64,000 nucleotides of DNA, from the NCBI RefSeq assembly GCF_035594125.1, contig NC_087191.1:2617967-2681966 (forward strand), in the 5' to 3' direction. Below, piece after piece: positions 47,641-61,566 of this stretch (position 1 is the stretch's first letter; the number at the start of each line of letters is the position of its first letter). The notes under the pieces were generated by a model. The model was not told where the DNA came from and did no database searches. It was given only the letters and a program-made list of their open reading frames with translations. Made by a program: the position numbers and the translations under genes. This DNA is from Scylla paramamosain. Its lineage: Eukaryota; Arthropoda; Malacostraca; Decapoda; Portunidae.

Positions 47641-47826
47641 TAACCCTCTGACTGCTGATGACACACATGATATTACTTTGCACAATTTTGCTTACAACGA
47701 ACATCAAAAGGTTCTATTAGATATTCGGTGGCAACCTCTGCTGTGACAGTAATCTTTTAAGATCCTCATTTAAACTTATGCAAGGCTGTTATACGAAGCT
47801 GAGAAGCTGTAGCAGTGAAAGGGTTA
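47641..47826. mobile_element. Small MITE-like element
   Basis: TAACCCTCTGACTGCT at the left and AGCAGTGAAAGGGTTA at the right form ~16-bp imperfect terminal inverted repeats around a 186-bp non-coding body. The outermost TA could be a mariner-type target duplication. A lone similar end is at 41813-41827. Confidence 0.5.
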
Positions 47827-48784
47827 GCAGTCTCATTTTTTTGTGTGTTGGTGCTTTATAATCCTGTTGTCACACATTCCGTCGGTCAATCTGTTAATCA
47901 GTCTTCCAGTCAGTCAGTCAGTCACTCAATATGAACAAGTTTTTCTGTTCTATGTAATGCCTTATTGTGTGTACTTGTTTGACTTCGGCTTTTTTATTAT
48001 TCAAGGAGAGGATTTACTTGACCAACAGCGTGGGAGCCAGCACCATCATCACCCAGGTTTGGAATAATGGCGAAATTATGTGTTGTGATAGCACCCAGAC
48101 AATTACTGACTTCACCAATCCTGGTAGAATTTACTCAGCGCTGTTATCCTCTCCTAATACTGCCTTCCTCAAGTGAACGGTCATTAATTGTTGTTGTGTT
48201 CTCAGCTCCATGTTATATCACTGCCTGTTTGGCTCTGTTTGTTCAGTCACTTGGACGTGATGTGATATTTTCATTTCCGTAACTAGTGACAACAGTATTG
48301 TCGTGAACATAAATGTAGTGTTTTTTTTATTTAGTTTAGTTAATTACGTAAGGAATGTGAAGCATTCAGTTTTTCATATAATTCTCTTTTTAAGAAAATA
48401 AATGCATAAACAGTTGAATCATAAACAAATGGTACTATAATCTATAATCTGCTTGTTTTCAACACGTAGGGACATTTGCAAGTGTAAGCTGGAATATCAG
48501 TATTTTCCCTTTTCATTTCTTTTCCTTTCTTTTTGCGTGGATAACAAATTGATCAGAGTTCATGGTGGTCAGTAAGTGTCCGTTGCCATGACGACCTGCA
48601 GGCCTGAGATGATCCCGGAAAGGTCAGTCACGTCATCCCGGAAGAAGGAAACAAAATGCGACAAATGAACAATGTAAGTTTAGAAAAAAAAAAAAAAAGA
48701 GTGGAATAATACAATTATTCAGAAAGGCGAAAATGGAAGCAGAAATCACGGAATGAAAGCAAGTCGATGAGTGGACGTGAGATG
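47827..48784. other. Non-coding stretch, nothing recognised
   Basis: Ordinary composition, with short CAGTCAGTCAGT repeats near 47909. No exon, RNA or element signature is convincing. Confidence 0.4.
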
Positions 48785-48919
48785 ATTACTTCAAATGTGC
48801 CAACTTACCACTGTTGCCAACTTACCCCGGTCTCCCCTACTTGGTGCGCGGCTGCGGCGTCAGTGGCGCGGACGTGTCGTCAGGGTACGGGTCGTCTTTC
48901 AAGGGATATACGAGAACGT
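48785..48919. repeat. ~133-bp dispersed duplication, copy 2
   Basis: Partner of 47381-47513. Confidence 0.9.
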
Positions 48920-49025
48920 ATGTTGACGCTGTAATATTTAACGTATGAATTGATCAAACAGAAAGCAATTTGAGGGAAAGTTGCTTGTAAACATGCTTGA
49001 GACTGGAAGTGCAAAAGTGGCAGAG

Positions 49026-49157
<132 letters not shown>

Positions 49158-49311
49158 CAGTATTCGTGTAGGTTGAGTAAATTCGCGTTCCCGAAACTAG
49201 AGCCGCGAGGTGTTGACCCAGCGTGCCTCCCTCCCTTTCTCCTTCCCTTCCCTCTCACCTTCTGCACCTTTCTGTCTGTTTCCTCCCTTTTCGTTACAAT
49301 ATTTCTTTTTT

Positions 49312-49696
49312 TTCTTTTTTTTTTTTATGAAGGAGGGGCACCAGCCAAGGGCAACAAGATTATAATTAAAAAACGCCACTGAGGTGCCGGTCTCCGAGCA
49401 GTCAAAAAGTGGTCTTCAAAAATTAAAGGATAAGTGTCTTGAAACCTCCCGCTTGAAAATAGGAAGGAGGAAATACAGAAGTGGAAAGGGAGTTCCAGAG
49501 TTTACCGGAGAAAGGGATGAATGATTGAGAATACTGGTTAACTCTTGCATGCATTAGAGAGGTGGACAGAATATGGGTAAGAGAAAGAAAAGACTTGTAC
49601 AGCGAAGCTGTGGGAGGAGGGGAGGCATGCAGTTAGCAAGATCAGAAGAACAGTTAGCATAAAAATAGCGGTAGAAGATAGCAAGAGATGCAACAC

Positions 49697-49795
<99 letters not shown>

Positions 49796-51600
49796 GCTGA
49801 AGACAGTGAGTTAGAGGAGAGGAGTTGCTATGACAAAAAACATCAGATTCCACCCTGTCTAAAAGAATCATATAAGTGTAACCCCCTATACATGTGAAGC
49901 ATACTCTATACATAGGCGGATAAGGCCCCTGTACAGAGTGAGCTGCTGGTAAGGGGGTGGGGGAGAAAAAAAACTGGCGGAGACGACTCAGAACGCCTAA
50001 GTTCATAGAACCTGTTTTAGCTAGAGATGAGATGTGAAGTTTCCAGATAAGACAGTAAAGGATAGTAAATTAAAAATAAAGTAAAGTTTACTTTAGAAGT
50101 AAAGGATAGACCGAGAACGCTCAGTGTAGGAAAGGGAGACAGTTGCATGTCACTGAAGAGGAGGGGATAGTTATCTGGAAGGTTGTGTTGAGTTGATAGA
50201 TGGAGGGATTGAGTTTTTGAAACTCTGAACAATACTAAGTTTGTCCTCCCTCAATCGCAAATTTTAAAGATCAGAAGTCAGGCGTTCTGTGGCTTCCCTG
50301 CATGAAATGTTTACTTCCTGAAGGGTTGGACGTCTATGAAAAGACGTGGAAAAGTGCAGGGTGGTTTCATCAGCGTAGGAGTGGAAAGGACAAGAAGTTT
50401 GGTTTGGAAGTTCATGGATGAATAATAAGAGGAGAGTAGGTGACAGGCCAGAACCGTGAGGAACACCACTGTTAATAAATTTAGGAGAAGAACAGTGACC
50501 GTCTACCACAGCAGCAATAGAACGGTCAGAAAGGAAACTTGAGATGAAGTTAAAGAGAGAAGGACAGAAGGCGTAGAAGGGTAGTTTGCAAATCAAACCT
50601 TTGTGCCAGACTCTATCACAAGCTTTTGATATGTTTTAAGCCAGCAGCAAAAATTTCACCAAAATCCCTAAATGAGGATGACCAAGACTCAGTAAGGAAA
50701 GTCATAAGAAAGAGCGGCCTTGACGGAACCCATAATGGTGATCAGACAGAAGGTTCTGAAGTGATAGATGTTTAAGTATCGTCCTGTTGCAGAGAGACTA
50801 AAAAACTTAGGGGAGGTATGAAATTAAAACAATAGGACGGTAGTTTAAGGGATTAGAACGGTCATCCCTATTTAGGAACAGGCTGAATGTAGGCAACTTT
50901 CCAGCAAGAAGGAAAGGTAGATGTTGACAGACAGAGCTGAAAGAGTTTGACTAGGCAAGGTGCAAGCACGGAGGCACAGTTTCGGAGAACAGGAGGGACC
51001 CCATTAAGTCCATAAGCCTTCCGAGGGTTTAGGCCAGCAAGGGCATGGAAAACATTACTGCGAAGGATTTTAATGGGTAGCATGAAGTAGTCAGAGGGTG
51101 GAAGAGAGGGAGGAACAAGCTCTGAATCATCCAAAGTAGAGTTTTTGCAAAGGTTTGAGCGAAGAGTTCAGCTTTAGAAATAGATGAGATGGCAGTGGTG
51201 CCACCAGCTTGAAATAGAGGAGAGAAAGGAGAAGCAAAGTTGTTAGATATGTTTTTTGGCTAGGTGCCAGAAGTCAAGAGGGGAGTTAGATCTTGAAAGA
51301 TTTTAACACTTTCTATTAATGAAGGAGTTTTGGCTAGTTGGAGAACAGACTTGGCATGATTCCCAGCAGAAATATAAAGTGCATGAGATTCTGGTGATGG
51401 AAGGCTCAAATACCTTTTTGTGGGCCACCTCTCTCTCTCTTATGTACAGAACGAGAACAGGCTGTGTTAAACCAAGGTTTGGAAGGTTTAGGGGGAGAGA
51501 AAGAGCGAGGAATGTACGCCTCCATGCCAGACACTATTAGCTCTGTTATTCGCTCAGCACACGGAGACGGATCCCTGACACGGAACCAGTAGTCATACTG
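49312..51600 (-). mobile_element. LINE family 1, linker to 3' end (decayed)
   Basis: The most complete minus-strand copy. The order is linker (IPRSFSPPKPSKPWFNTACS near 51480), GLNPRKAYGLNGVPPVLRNC (51000-51050), SGVPHGSGLSPTLLLLFIH and HSYADETTLHFSTS (50360-50480). Thumb and C terminus follow (FYRYFYANCSSDLANCMPPL near 49620-49680) and the 3' end at 49312 (TTGCCCTTGGCTGGTGCC). The catalytic YADD reads YADE here too, as in the duplicate. A GA microsatellite (49699-49792) has expanded within the former coding sequence. Frame breaks are numerous. The 50157-51600 part is duplicated at 6120-7560. Confidence 0.85.
49699..49792. repeat. (GA)n microsatellite inside a LINE
   Basis: Pure GA between the QPP and RSVASLAIF segments of the minus-strand RT coding sequence. 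Confidence 0.95.
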
Positions 51601-51639
51601 GCGATCAGATATAATGTTGTGAAGTGCTAGATGTTTAAG

Positions 51640-52000
51640 AATATTCCTGTTCAGGATAGATTAAAAGAAAATACTTTAGAGAGGAAGGAAATTAAAGCAA
51701 TGGAAAGGTAGTTTGAGAGATAACGGTCACCCAGGAAGAGGATAAATGCAGGCAAACTTCCAGCATGAAGGAGAGGTAAATGTTGAACCACGGAGGCACA
51801 GTTTCGGAGAACAGTAGGAGGAATCCCATCAGGTCCATAAGCCTTCCGAGGGTTAAGGCCAGCGAGGGCATGGAAAAACATCATTGCGAAGGATCCTGAC
51901 AGGTAGCATGAAGTAGACGGAGGGTGGAGAACAGGAAGGAACAAGCCATCAATCATCCAAGGTAGAGTTTTTAGCAAGTGAATTATTTCATTTTCTAAAC
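51640..52000 (-). mobile_element. Second LINE family 1 RT fragment, longer version
   Basis: The minus strand encodes GLNPRKAYGPDGIPPTVLRN near 51800-51860, then LSIALISFLSKVFSFNLS near 51660-51710. It is joined head-to-tail to the neighbouring fragment (linker at 51480). Copy 1 lost its 5' half. Confidence 0.65.
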
Positions 52001-52360
52001 GTACTGGAGGAAACGCACAAGAGATGAGAGCGCCAGTCGACCGTCGTGTTTGGGAAGTGCCATCACTAGAGTTGGACGCGGCCGAGTGGTGACGGTCGTG
52101 GCGGCAGACTGAGGGAGGCGGCGCCACGTCTCTGCCTGAGCCACACCAAAGGCTGAGGAGGCAACACCCAGGCCGTGGTGGGTGGAGTCTTGCACAACAC
52201 CAGAGTAACACGCTGTGCTTTTTTCAGTCACCGTTCACTGCAATTCCTCAGTGCAGCGCAACATGTTCTCACATGTCACTCCGCACTTTCTTTTCATTTT
52301 TTTTTTTTAAATATTGATTATTATTTTTTTACTCTATCATTTATTTATTGTTATTCATTG

Positions 52361-52617
<257 letters not shown>

Positions 52618-53211
52618 TTTATAAATTGATTTATTTATTAATTGATTTGTTTAACTAATTTCATTTGCTTATATTTTATTTTAATTAAAATTATATTTTA
52701 TTTACTATATTTATCTATATTTATTTATTAATTTCCGATTATTCATTTGCATTTTCATTTTATGTAATCATTTTTTTATTCTTATTTTTATTACGTTTTC
52801 CTTTTATTCAGTTTTCATTTATTTATTAAGTGTATTTTTTTTATCTATTCTATTTCATTTATTTTTTTATTTATTATTTTTTTTATCTATTATAATTAAT
52901 TTATTTTCCATTTAATTTTATTACTGAGCAGTGAATGTGAGGGCGCGTGCTGCAGGGCCTTAGCGTGCCGGGTCACATTTTTCCTATGGCAGTACATGCG
53001 CTCCCCTGTGATGACAGCCGCCTGTCGCTCCGAAACTAGTCACTAGATATTCTAGGAAATACTTTCATTGTTATTCCCACACAAAGATACCTCGACATGT
53101 ATGACTAAAGCTGACCCAACTTAAACCTAACCTAATTGTCATGTCCTTGTAATGACGGGGTGCAGTAGTTAGTGCGCTGCCTCCTCACTGCTTTCCCTTG
53201 TTGGGCTGCCG

Positions 53212-53509
53212 CTACGAATTGCTAGAATCATCAGCCTCTTCAGAAGTATCCCCCGTCATGCGTGAAGACGAATTGCTAGAATCATCAGCCTCTTCAGAAG
53301 TATCCCCCGTCATGCGTGAAGACGAATTGCTAGAATCATCAGCCTTTTCAGAAGTATCCCCCTTCATGCGTGAAGACGAATTGCTAGAATCATCAGACTC
53401 TTCAGAAGATGAAGCTGAATCAGAAGCAGAGGCGTCCCTCATCATACGTGAATCACCATCATCAGTGGCCATAAGGCGTGGAGAGGTCCCCCGGTCAACA
53501 GCCACATCC
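53212..53509 (-). CDS. Putative terminal exon, acidic serine-rich repeat protein (partial)
   Basis: On the minus strand CACTTCTGCAG before 53509 is a good 3' splice acceptor. The frame then gives DVAVDRGTSPRLMATDDGDS, an ASDSASSSEESDDSSNSSSR stretch, and about three 18-residue repeats of the form DDSSNSSSRMTGDTSEEA, ending at a TAG (53212-53214). The composition is that of a disordered acidic region. Immediately after the TAG, in the same frame, are the last codons of the KH gene (RQPNKGKQ) and its stop, brought there by the segmental duplication. No upstream exon was identified, and a repeat-derived chance frame is possible. Confidence 0.4.
53216..53410. repeat. 54-bp coding minisatellite, ~3.5 units
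   Basis: GAATTGCTAGAATCATCAGC starts units at 53216, 53270, 53324 and 53378 (partial). Units are nearly identical and a multiple of three long, so the frame is kept. Confidence 0.95.
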
Positions 53510-53519
53510 CTGCAGAAGT

Positions 53520-53970
53520 GAACGCCGGTGAGAGATGGAGGAGTGGAGAGGACAGGGCGGGGGGAAAGTTGATAATGGTTGAGGGAAGTGTGAAAACATA
53601 TGTGAAGGGAAGTGTGGAGGCATAAGTGAAGGAAAGTGAGGAGGAAAGACAGAGAAAGTGGAGGAGAGTGGAAGAAAGAGCAGGTATAAGTAGAAGTAGG
53701 TAAACAGAGGTCACTTATACACAAGTGCACCTATACACAAGCGTGTATAGGTGCAGGAAAGCGGAGGCATAAGTAGAGAAAAATGGAGAGAAGTGTATAG
53801 GCAAGCGTGTGGGAAACTGGTGAAAAGTTAAAGTATGAGTAAAGGAAAGTGGAGAGGCAGAGAGAGATGGAGGAAAATGGAGAGAAGCATGGAGATAAGT
53901 GAAGAAACTGAGCTGCAAGGACAGGGACACAAAAGTGGACACAAAAATAAAGGAGGAGGGATGGAGAAAC
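53520..53970. repeat. Degenerate purine-rich minisatellite
   Basis: Loosely repeated GTGGAGGCATAAGTGAAGGA-like units of about 25-30 bp. CACTTATACACAAGTG / CACCTATACACAAGCG near 53713-53745 forms small palindromes. Confidence 0.6.
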
Positions 53971-54039
53971 TAAGGAAAGCAAAAAAAAAAAAGTTTGATT
54001 AAAAAGACAGGGAAAAGCAGAAATAACTTGAGCCTTCCA

Positions 54040-55770
54040 TCACCTGAATATCAAGCGATTTAAATTTCTGGCCGATTAATTGCAGGTCTGTTCTCCAAAA
54101 ACTCCTTCATTAATTGAACGTACAAAAATCTTTCAAAATCTAACTTCCTTCGTGACTTCTGTCACCTATCAAAAAAACATCTCCAATAATTTTGTTTCTT
54201 GATCTTTCCCTTCTTTATTTCAACCTGATAGCACCACTGCCATCTCATCTATTTCTAAAGCTCAACTCTTTGCTAAGACGTTTGCTAAAACTCTACCTTG
54301 GATGATTCAAGACTTCTTTCTCCCTCTCCTCGAACCTTTGAATACTTCATGTTGCCCATTAAAATCCTTTCCACTTATGTTTTCCATGCCCTCGCTTTTT
54401 TAAACCCTCGGAAGGCTTATGGGCCTAATGAAAACCAAAACTCTGCCTCCGTGCTTGCACTTTGGCTAGTCAAACTCTTTTAACTCTGTGTATCAACATC
54501 TACCTTTCTTTCTTGCTGTAAGGTTGCTTACAATCAGCCTGTTACTGAAAAGGGTGACCGTTCAAATCCCTTAAACTACCGTTCTATTTCTTTAATTCCC
54601 TACCTATCTGAAGTTTTTAATCTATTCTCAACAGGAAAGTTTTGATATAGTCTGGCACAAAGCTTCGATTTCCAAACTACCCTCCTGTAGCTTCTCTCTT
54701 TCTCTCTGTAACTTTATCTCAAGTTTCCTTTGTGACCGTTCTATTGCTGTTGTGATACACGATCATTGTTCTCCTAAATCAATTAACAGTGGTGTTCCTC
54801 AGGGTTCTATCCTGTCACCGATTCTCTTCCTATTATCCATCAGTGATCTAAACCAAGAAGAGTGATCTAAACTTGTTGTCCTATCCTCCCCTACGCTAAT
54901 AATACCATCCTGTACTTTCCCAGGTCTTTTCATAGACGTCCAACCCTTCAGGAAGTAAACAGTTCATACAGGGAAGCCAATTTCTGATTGAGGCAGAGCA
55001 AACTTAGTATTGTTCAATGCCTCAAAAACTCAATTCCTCCAATCAACTCGACACAACCTTTCATTCAACTATCCCCTCTTCTTCAGTGACACTTAATTGT
55101 TCCTCTCTTCTCCACTGAACTTCCTCTGTCTGTCTTTTACTTACAATCTAAATAGGAAACTTCACATCTCAGCTCTGGCTAAAAACAGCTTCTCTAAAAT
55201 TAAGTGTTCTGAGCCGTCTCCACCAGTTTTTCTCATCCCAGGAGCTTCTAACTCTGTACAGGAGCCTTATCCGCCCATGTATAGAGTATGCTTCACATGT
55301 ATGTGGATATGGGTTTCCACTAATACCGCTATTTTTATACAGTGTGTAATCAAGAGCTTTTCGTTTTATCGACTTCTCTCCTCTAACGGACTGTCTTCAA
55401 CGTCTTTCTCATCGCCGTAATGTTGCATCTCTTGCTATATTCTTCCGCTATTTTCATGCTAACTGCTTTTCTGATCTTGCTAACTGCATGCTAACTCCTC
55501 CTGTGGCCTCGTTCCACAAGACGTTCTTCTTTTTCTCATCCCTATTGTGTCCGCCTTTATAATGGAAGAGTTAACCAATATTCTCAACCATTCATTTCTT
55601 TCTGTGGTAAACTCTGGGACTCCCTACCTGCTTCTATATCTTCTCTTCAAGAGGATGATTCTTTTGACATTTTTTTGACTTTTTTTTTCTGGACGGAATG
55701 GGATTTTATTTCCTCTTTTTGTTCTTCTTGGCCAGTGACCCTCTCACGTAAAAAAAAAAAAAAAAAAAAA
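54040..55770 (+). mobile_element. LINE family 1, plus-strand copy to the poly(A) end (decayed)
   Basis: Begins in the linker/pre-RT region (TTAISSISKAQLFAKTFAKT near 54230-54290), then LNPRKAYGPNE near 54405 and GDRSNPLNYRSISLIPYLSE near 54555-54615. NQWCSSGFYPVTDSL-like palm motifs and FHRRPTLQEVNSSYREA near 54930 follow, then the C-terminal part and a 3' end with CTTGGCCAGTGACC and poly(A) at 55750-55768. Frameshifts and stops occur throughout. The catalytic site is degraded (YANN for YADD near 54895). Confidence 0.8.
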
Positions 55771-57600
<1,830 letters not shown>

Positions 57601-57613
57601 TACTTGGTTTTAG

Positions 57614-57765
<152 letters not shown>

Positions 57766-57841
57766 CTTCAGAAAAGTTGAGAAGAGAAAGATATTCATCG
57801 ATCCGTCCTATTAATTTCCAATGTGTCCTATTATTACAGAT

Positions 57842-57876
57842 TCCTGCAGTTTCCTTTATTTTCTTATGTTCTTATG
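57842..57876 (+). mobile_element. CR1/L2-like LINE 3' tail only
   Basis: CCTGCAGTTTCCTTTATTTT followed by CTTATGTTCTTATG is the last ~35 bp of the element seen at 1379-1674 and 60553-60865, here on the plus strand. It would be an extremely short insertion. Confidence 0.5.
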
Positions 57877-58837
57877 TATTCTTCCACGTAAAAAAGTGAA
57901 TGAAGTTGGCTCGGAATCAGACAAGGGATCAGAGATTCATGGTTTCTGGTTAAGGATAAATTAAACAAAATAAGAAGAAAGTAGTGTAATGAGTTGAACT
58001 GCAAATTCTCTGAGCCTTCGTTTAACATGATCTTTTATGTAAGCCCTTAGATAGACGAACTGAATGTAAGAGGCCTTACGCATTACCTTAGTGTAGGTAA
58101 TTGATGAATTTTTTAATCTCACACTGCTTGTCCTAAGTACTTAACCATCACTAAGAATGAAGTCAGCACTGCTTCTATGAAGCTTAAACTTTGAGCTTAA
58201 TGCTTTGAGAATGGGAAAAAAAAAAAAAATGAACAAGGAACAACAGCTCCCAGCTCAGTATCAGCCATAGGTAGAAGGAATAAAAAAGTGGTAAACGGTA
58301 GAGTCAGAACACCAACTCTCACTTCCAGAAGAGTCCAATCACCAGATCACCAGCATAATAAACACTCCTTGACCTAAGTTAAACTATATTTATCTCCACC
58401 TGATAACCACACCTATTCTTTGTGCCAATATAAGCAAGGTTAGATGGGTGGTGAGTGGCGTTATACTTAGAAATGTCTTCACATTGGGTTGGCGAATTTT
58501 AAGGTGATCTGGGACAGGTGTTGCAAGTGACATCTCTTCATGAGGCTGCTTTATACGCATGAACAAATCTCTCTCAAGCAGAATCATCCGAATGAATGTT
58601 AAATGTATGATCGTATACACTAAACAATAACCATATTCCGGAACTCAAGGAGTAAAAAGATGACAGGAGTAACCAACACACCCTTAGATGTGTTACGCTG
58701 TCCCTGAGACAGAGAGGACGAAGGTCTGCTTGTCTGTGTGAGGAGTGCACCTCAGACTCACCTCATTCCGCAGATGTTGGTGAACACGCTGCAAGCGAAT
58801 GAAGTGACATTTTCCTAGGGCGTTAATTATATACTAT

Positions 58838-58838
<1 letters not shown>
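57877..58838. other. Non-coding stretch, nothing recognised
   Basis: Ordinary composition with one A-run (58217-58229). No exon could be supported. Confidence 0.4.
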
Positions 58839-58878
<40 letters not shown>

Positions 58879-58937
58879 GAGCTATCGCAACATGTGCACT
58901 AGTCCAGTTTGTTATTATGACACACACACACACACAC
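58839..58937. repeat. (GT)n and (CA)n microsatellites in inverted arrangement
   Basis: GT 58839-58874 and CA 58920-58936, separated by about 45 bp, so they could pair. Confidence 0.85.
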
Positions 58938-59844
58938 GTAATTTTTCACCAAGCAGCAAGCATCTTGTAACCTTGAGCAAGAGGGTTAGGGGTGTATGAC
59001 CTATGAAGGGCCTTGTGGCAACACTGAGAGCACACTGCTGGAGGTCTCAACCTTCATTCATGGAGTCCTGCTGTGTTGTTGGTGATTGCAGGATTAGCAA
59101 GTGATCCTCTAGACACATACACAGATAGATAGATAGATATTTTAGCGATGAGAAATTAATGTTATATGTATAAATTCATACCTACAACACATACTGATAG
59201 TGACAGAGAAAAGAAAAAAATGTAGAAAAAAAAATAGTAAAAGAAACGTTTCAAAACGTCAGCCTCCATTACAACTTATCAAAACAATAAACACCTAGTA
59301 TAGAAAAAAATGTAACTAAACGACATATTTTACAACTAAAACCTAGTAAAATCAAGAATTAAAACCAAAAATACATAAAAGTCCCCTTCCACTAACTTTA
59401 TGTACAACCTAAAACCAGTACATAAAAAAAAAAAAAAAAAAAAAAAACTCAATAAAACCAAGTATGAAAACACGCTATTAAATTGGACTTATACAAACAC
59501 ACCATCTACCGTTAGAAGAGCGACAAAATTTTGTATAGGACCTCACAGCAACTATGCACATCAAATGACATCACCTGGTTTAAAAAGGTAAATCCATACA
59601 GGTCACGGAAGTATTACCAGCGAGGATATTACTCCAATAGGTACCACTCCTCTGCACAGCACCGCACCCACACAGCAGCTCCTCTAAGAATATCCCTCCA
59701 ATCTCCCACTCTGTTCCACCGTCCGTCTTCACTGCCAAATGTGGCTATTGACGCGGAGCCGCATGAATGCGATGCGGTGAAGCTCATTCTTATCCTCCTG
59801 ATGTGTACATGCCACGAGTACTGAGATCTGAGTTTAACAAAACA
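58938..59844. other. Non-coding stretch, A-rich
   Basis: A GATA repeat (59126-59138), repeated AAACCTAGTA motifs (59289-59348) and an A-run (59424-59446). No gene is seen. Confidence 0.4.
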
Positions 59845-60412
59845 TATGTTATTAATCAGGACGAGACAAAAGATTGCAGCGTGTTGGTAGTGGTGATGCT
59901 CAAGCCTAAGAGCTGCTTCAGATCCCCAGTTATATAGCTTGGTACTGACTTAAGGTCACTCCCAAGCCAGGACTCACATCTATACAGTATGGACGGCAAT
60001 AGTGCTGCGTCATTCACACTTCGCTTAATGTAAAAAGAAATGTTTTTAACATAGGATATAAAATTGAGGAGATGGCACATCTTTTTGGCTTTATGTAATC
60101 TAACATCAGCAGACATCGGTTTCTAATCCGTAATTACACTACCCAATTACTCGTAAGTGTACTTTGCACACCGACCATTTTTAATATTTTCCACTTGCAT
60201 GTCGGCCTTATCTTCTGGGGATCCATTAATTACAAAAACCTTCGTCTTCTTTTCATTAATCCGTATGCTATACTCCACAAAAGCGCATTACTAATTCATC
60301 TTTCTTTAACATTCTGCAACGTGTCGCAACAAACAGCACTGCGTCGTCCCTCAGCACTAGAATGTGCAGCCACAATAAGAAACCGTCATGCTTACATCCA
60401 TCTTCCACACAC

Positions 60413-60415
<3 letters not shown>
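59845..60415 (-). mobile_element. Non-LTR RT fragment, third family (decayed)
   Basis: Minus strand, in order: HDGFLLWLHILVLRDDAVLF with the catalytic pair as RDD (near 60340-60400), YSIRINEKKTKVFVINGSPE (near 60220-60280), then VRLHKAKKMCHLLNFISYVK and DAALLPSILYRCESWLGSDL, and a KQLLGLSITTTN-like end (59870-60110). This matches the C-terminal half of an RT type frequent in marine invertebrate genomes, in which the ILYGCESWL block is typical. Frames are broken at least twice. The 5' edge coincides with a CA microsatellite. Confidence 0.7.
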
Positions 60416-60467
<52 letters not shown>

Positions 60468-60470
60468 TAA

Positions 60471-60556
<86 letters not shown>
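60408..60556. repeat. (CA)n then (GA)n microsatellite
   Basis: CA about 60408-60464, GA 60474-60555. The octamer tail of the following LINE starts directly at the GA end. Confidence 0.95.
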
Positions 60557-60557
<1 letters not shown>

Positions 60558-60865
60558 ATAAGAACATAAGAAATAAAGGAAGCTGCAAGAAGTGACCAGG
60601 CTTACACGTGGCAGTCCCTGTATGAAATATACCTATTTCCACCTATCATCCCCATCCATAAACCCGTGTAATCTTCTCTTAAAGCTCCCTAATGTCCTAA
60701 CACTAACAATATGATTACCGAGTCCATTCCACTCATCTACCACTCTATTTGAGAACCAATTTCTTCCTATCTCTTTCTTAAACCTGAATTTTTCAAGCTT
60801 GAACCCGTTATATCTTGTTCTATCCTGGTTGCTGATCCTAAAAATTTTGCTTCAATCCCCCTTGT
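60553..60865 (-). mobile_element. CR1/L2-like LINE 3' end, second copy
   Basis: About 90 percent alike by eye to 1379-1674, with the same RT C-terminal tail (NWFSNRVVDEWNGLGNHIV-like) and a clear (GAACATAA)n octamer tail at 60555-60571. The 5' truncation point is again next to a foldback (60866-60905). Confidence 0.75.
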
Positions 60866-60905
60866 CTACCTTTAATTCTTAATTGCTTTTATGAATTAAA
60901 GGTAG
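60866..60905. repeat. Foldback, 13-bp perfect arms
   Basis: CTACCTTTAATTC, a 14-nt loop, then the exact reverse complement, at the 5' truncation edge of the CR1-like copy. Confidence 0.85.
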
Positions 60906-61146
60906 CCAGACAGGCAAAGATGGACTTCTGCTGCTACTATAACTTCCATCACCATCATTATCATCATTATCATCATCAGTATTATCACTGTGTATAGGAG
61001 GAAACACTGACAAAGTTAATGTATTTCTCTCTAAACTTATATCAGACTGCACATTGGACGGCATCACAAAGGAAGGCGTATATGGAGCAAGTAATGAAGA
61101 TCACCAGATGAACGTGTATGAAGAGCGTATAGGTTTATGATACACG

Positions 61147-61149
<3 letters not shown>
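60906..61149. other. Spacer with ATC repeats
   Basis: ATCATTATCATCA-type repeats at 60949-60985. Otherwise unremarkable. Confidence 0.4.
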
Positions 61150-61196
<47 letters not shown>

Positions 61197-61256
61197 TTAC
61201 CTAGTTGTAATTTACAGGGTCTGAGCTATGCTCGTGTGGTCCCGTCTCCATATCTA

Positions 61257-61299
<43 letters not shown>

Positions 61300-61458
61300 T
61301 TACTTATTTGTCTTTACTTATTTGCGTATGCTTTTTAGAGTGTTGAGTCAAGCTTGTTATATCATTTTTTTTTCTCTTTCTTTCTTTCTTTCTTTATTTA
61401 TTTTTATAAAACCAAATCATCAAGTTTTCCTTCAATCTATATACATTCCTTATACGAG

Positions 61459-61500
<42 letters not shown>
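61150..61500. repeat. (GT)n twice, (CTTT)n, (CA)n microsatellites
   Basis: GT 61150-61193 and 61260-61295, CTTT near 61375-61396, CA 61462-61498. Confidence 0.9.
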
Positions 61501-61566
61501 TGTTGGTACAGTAGTTCTCCCCTTGTCTCTTGCCAATAATTTACCATCATCTGAAGCAAAATTTTT

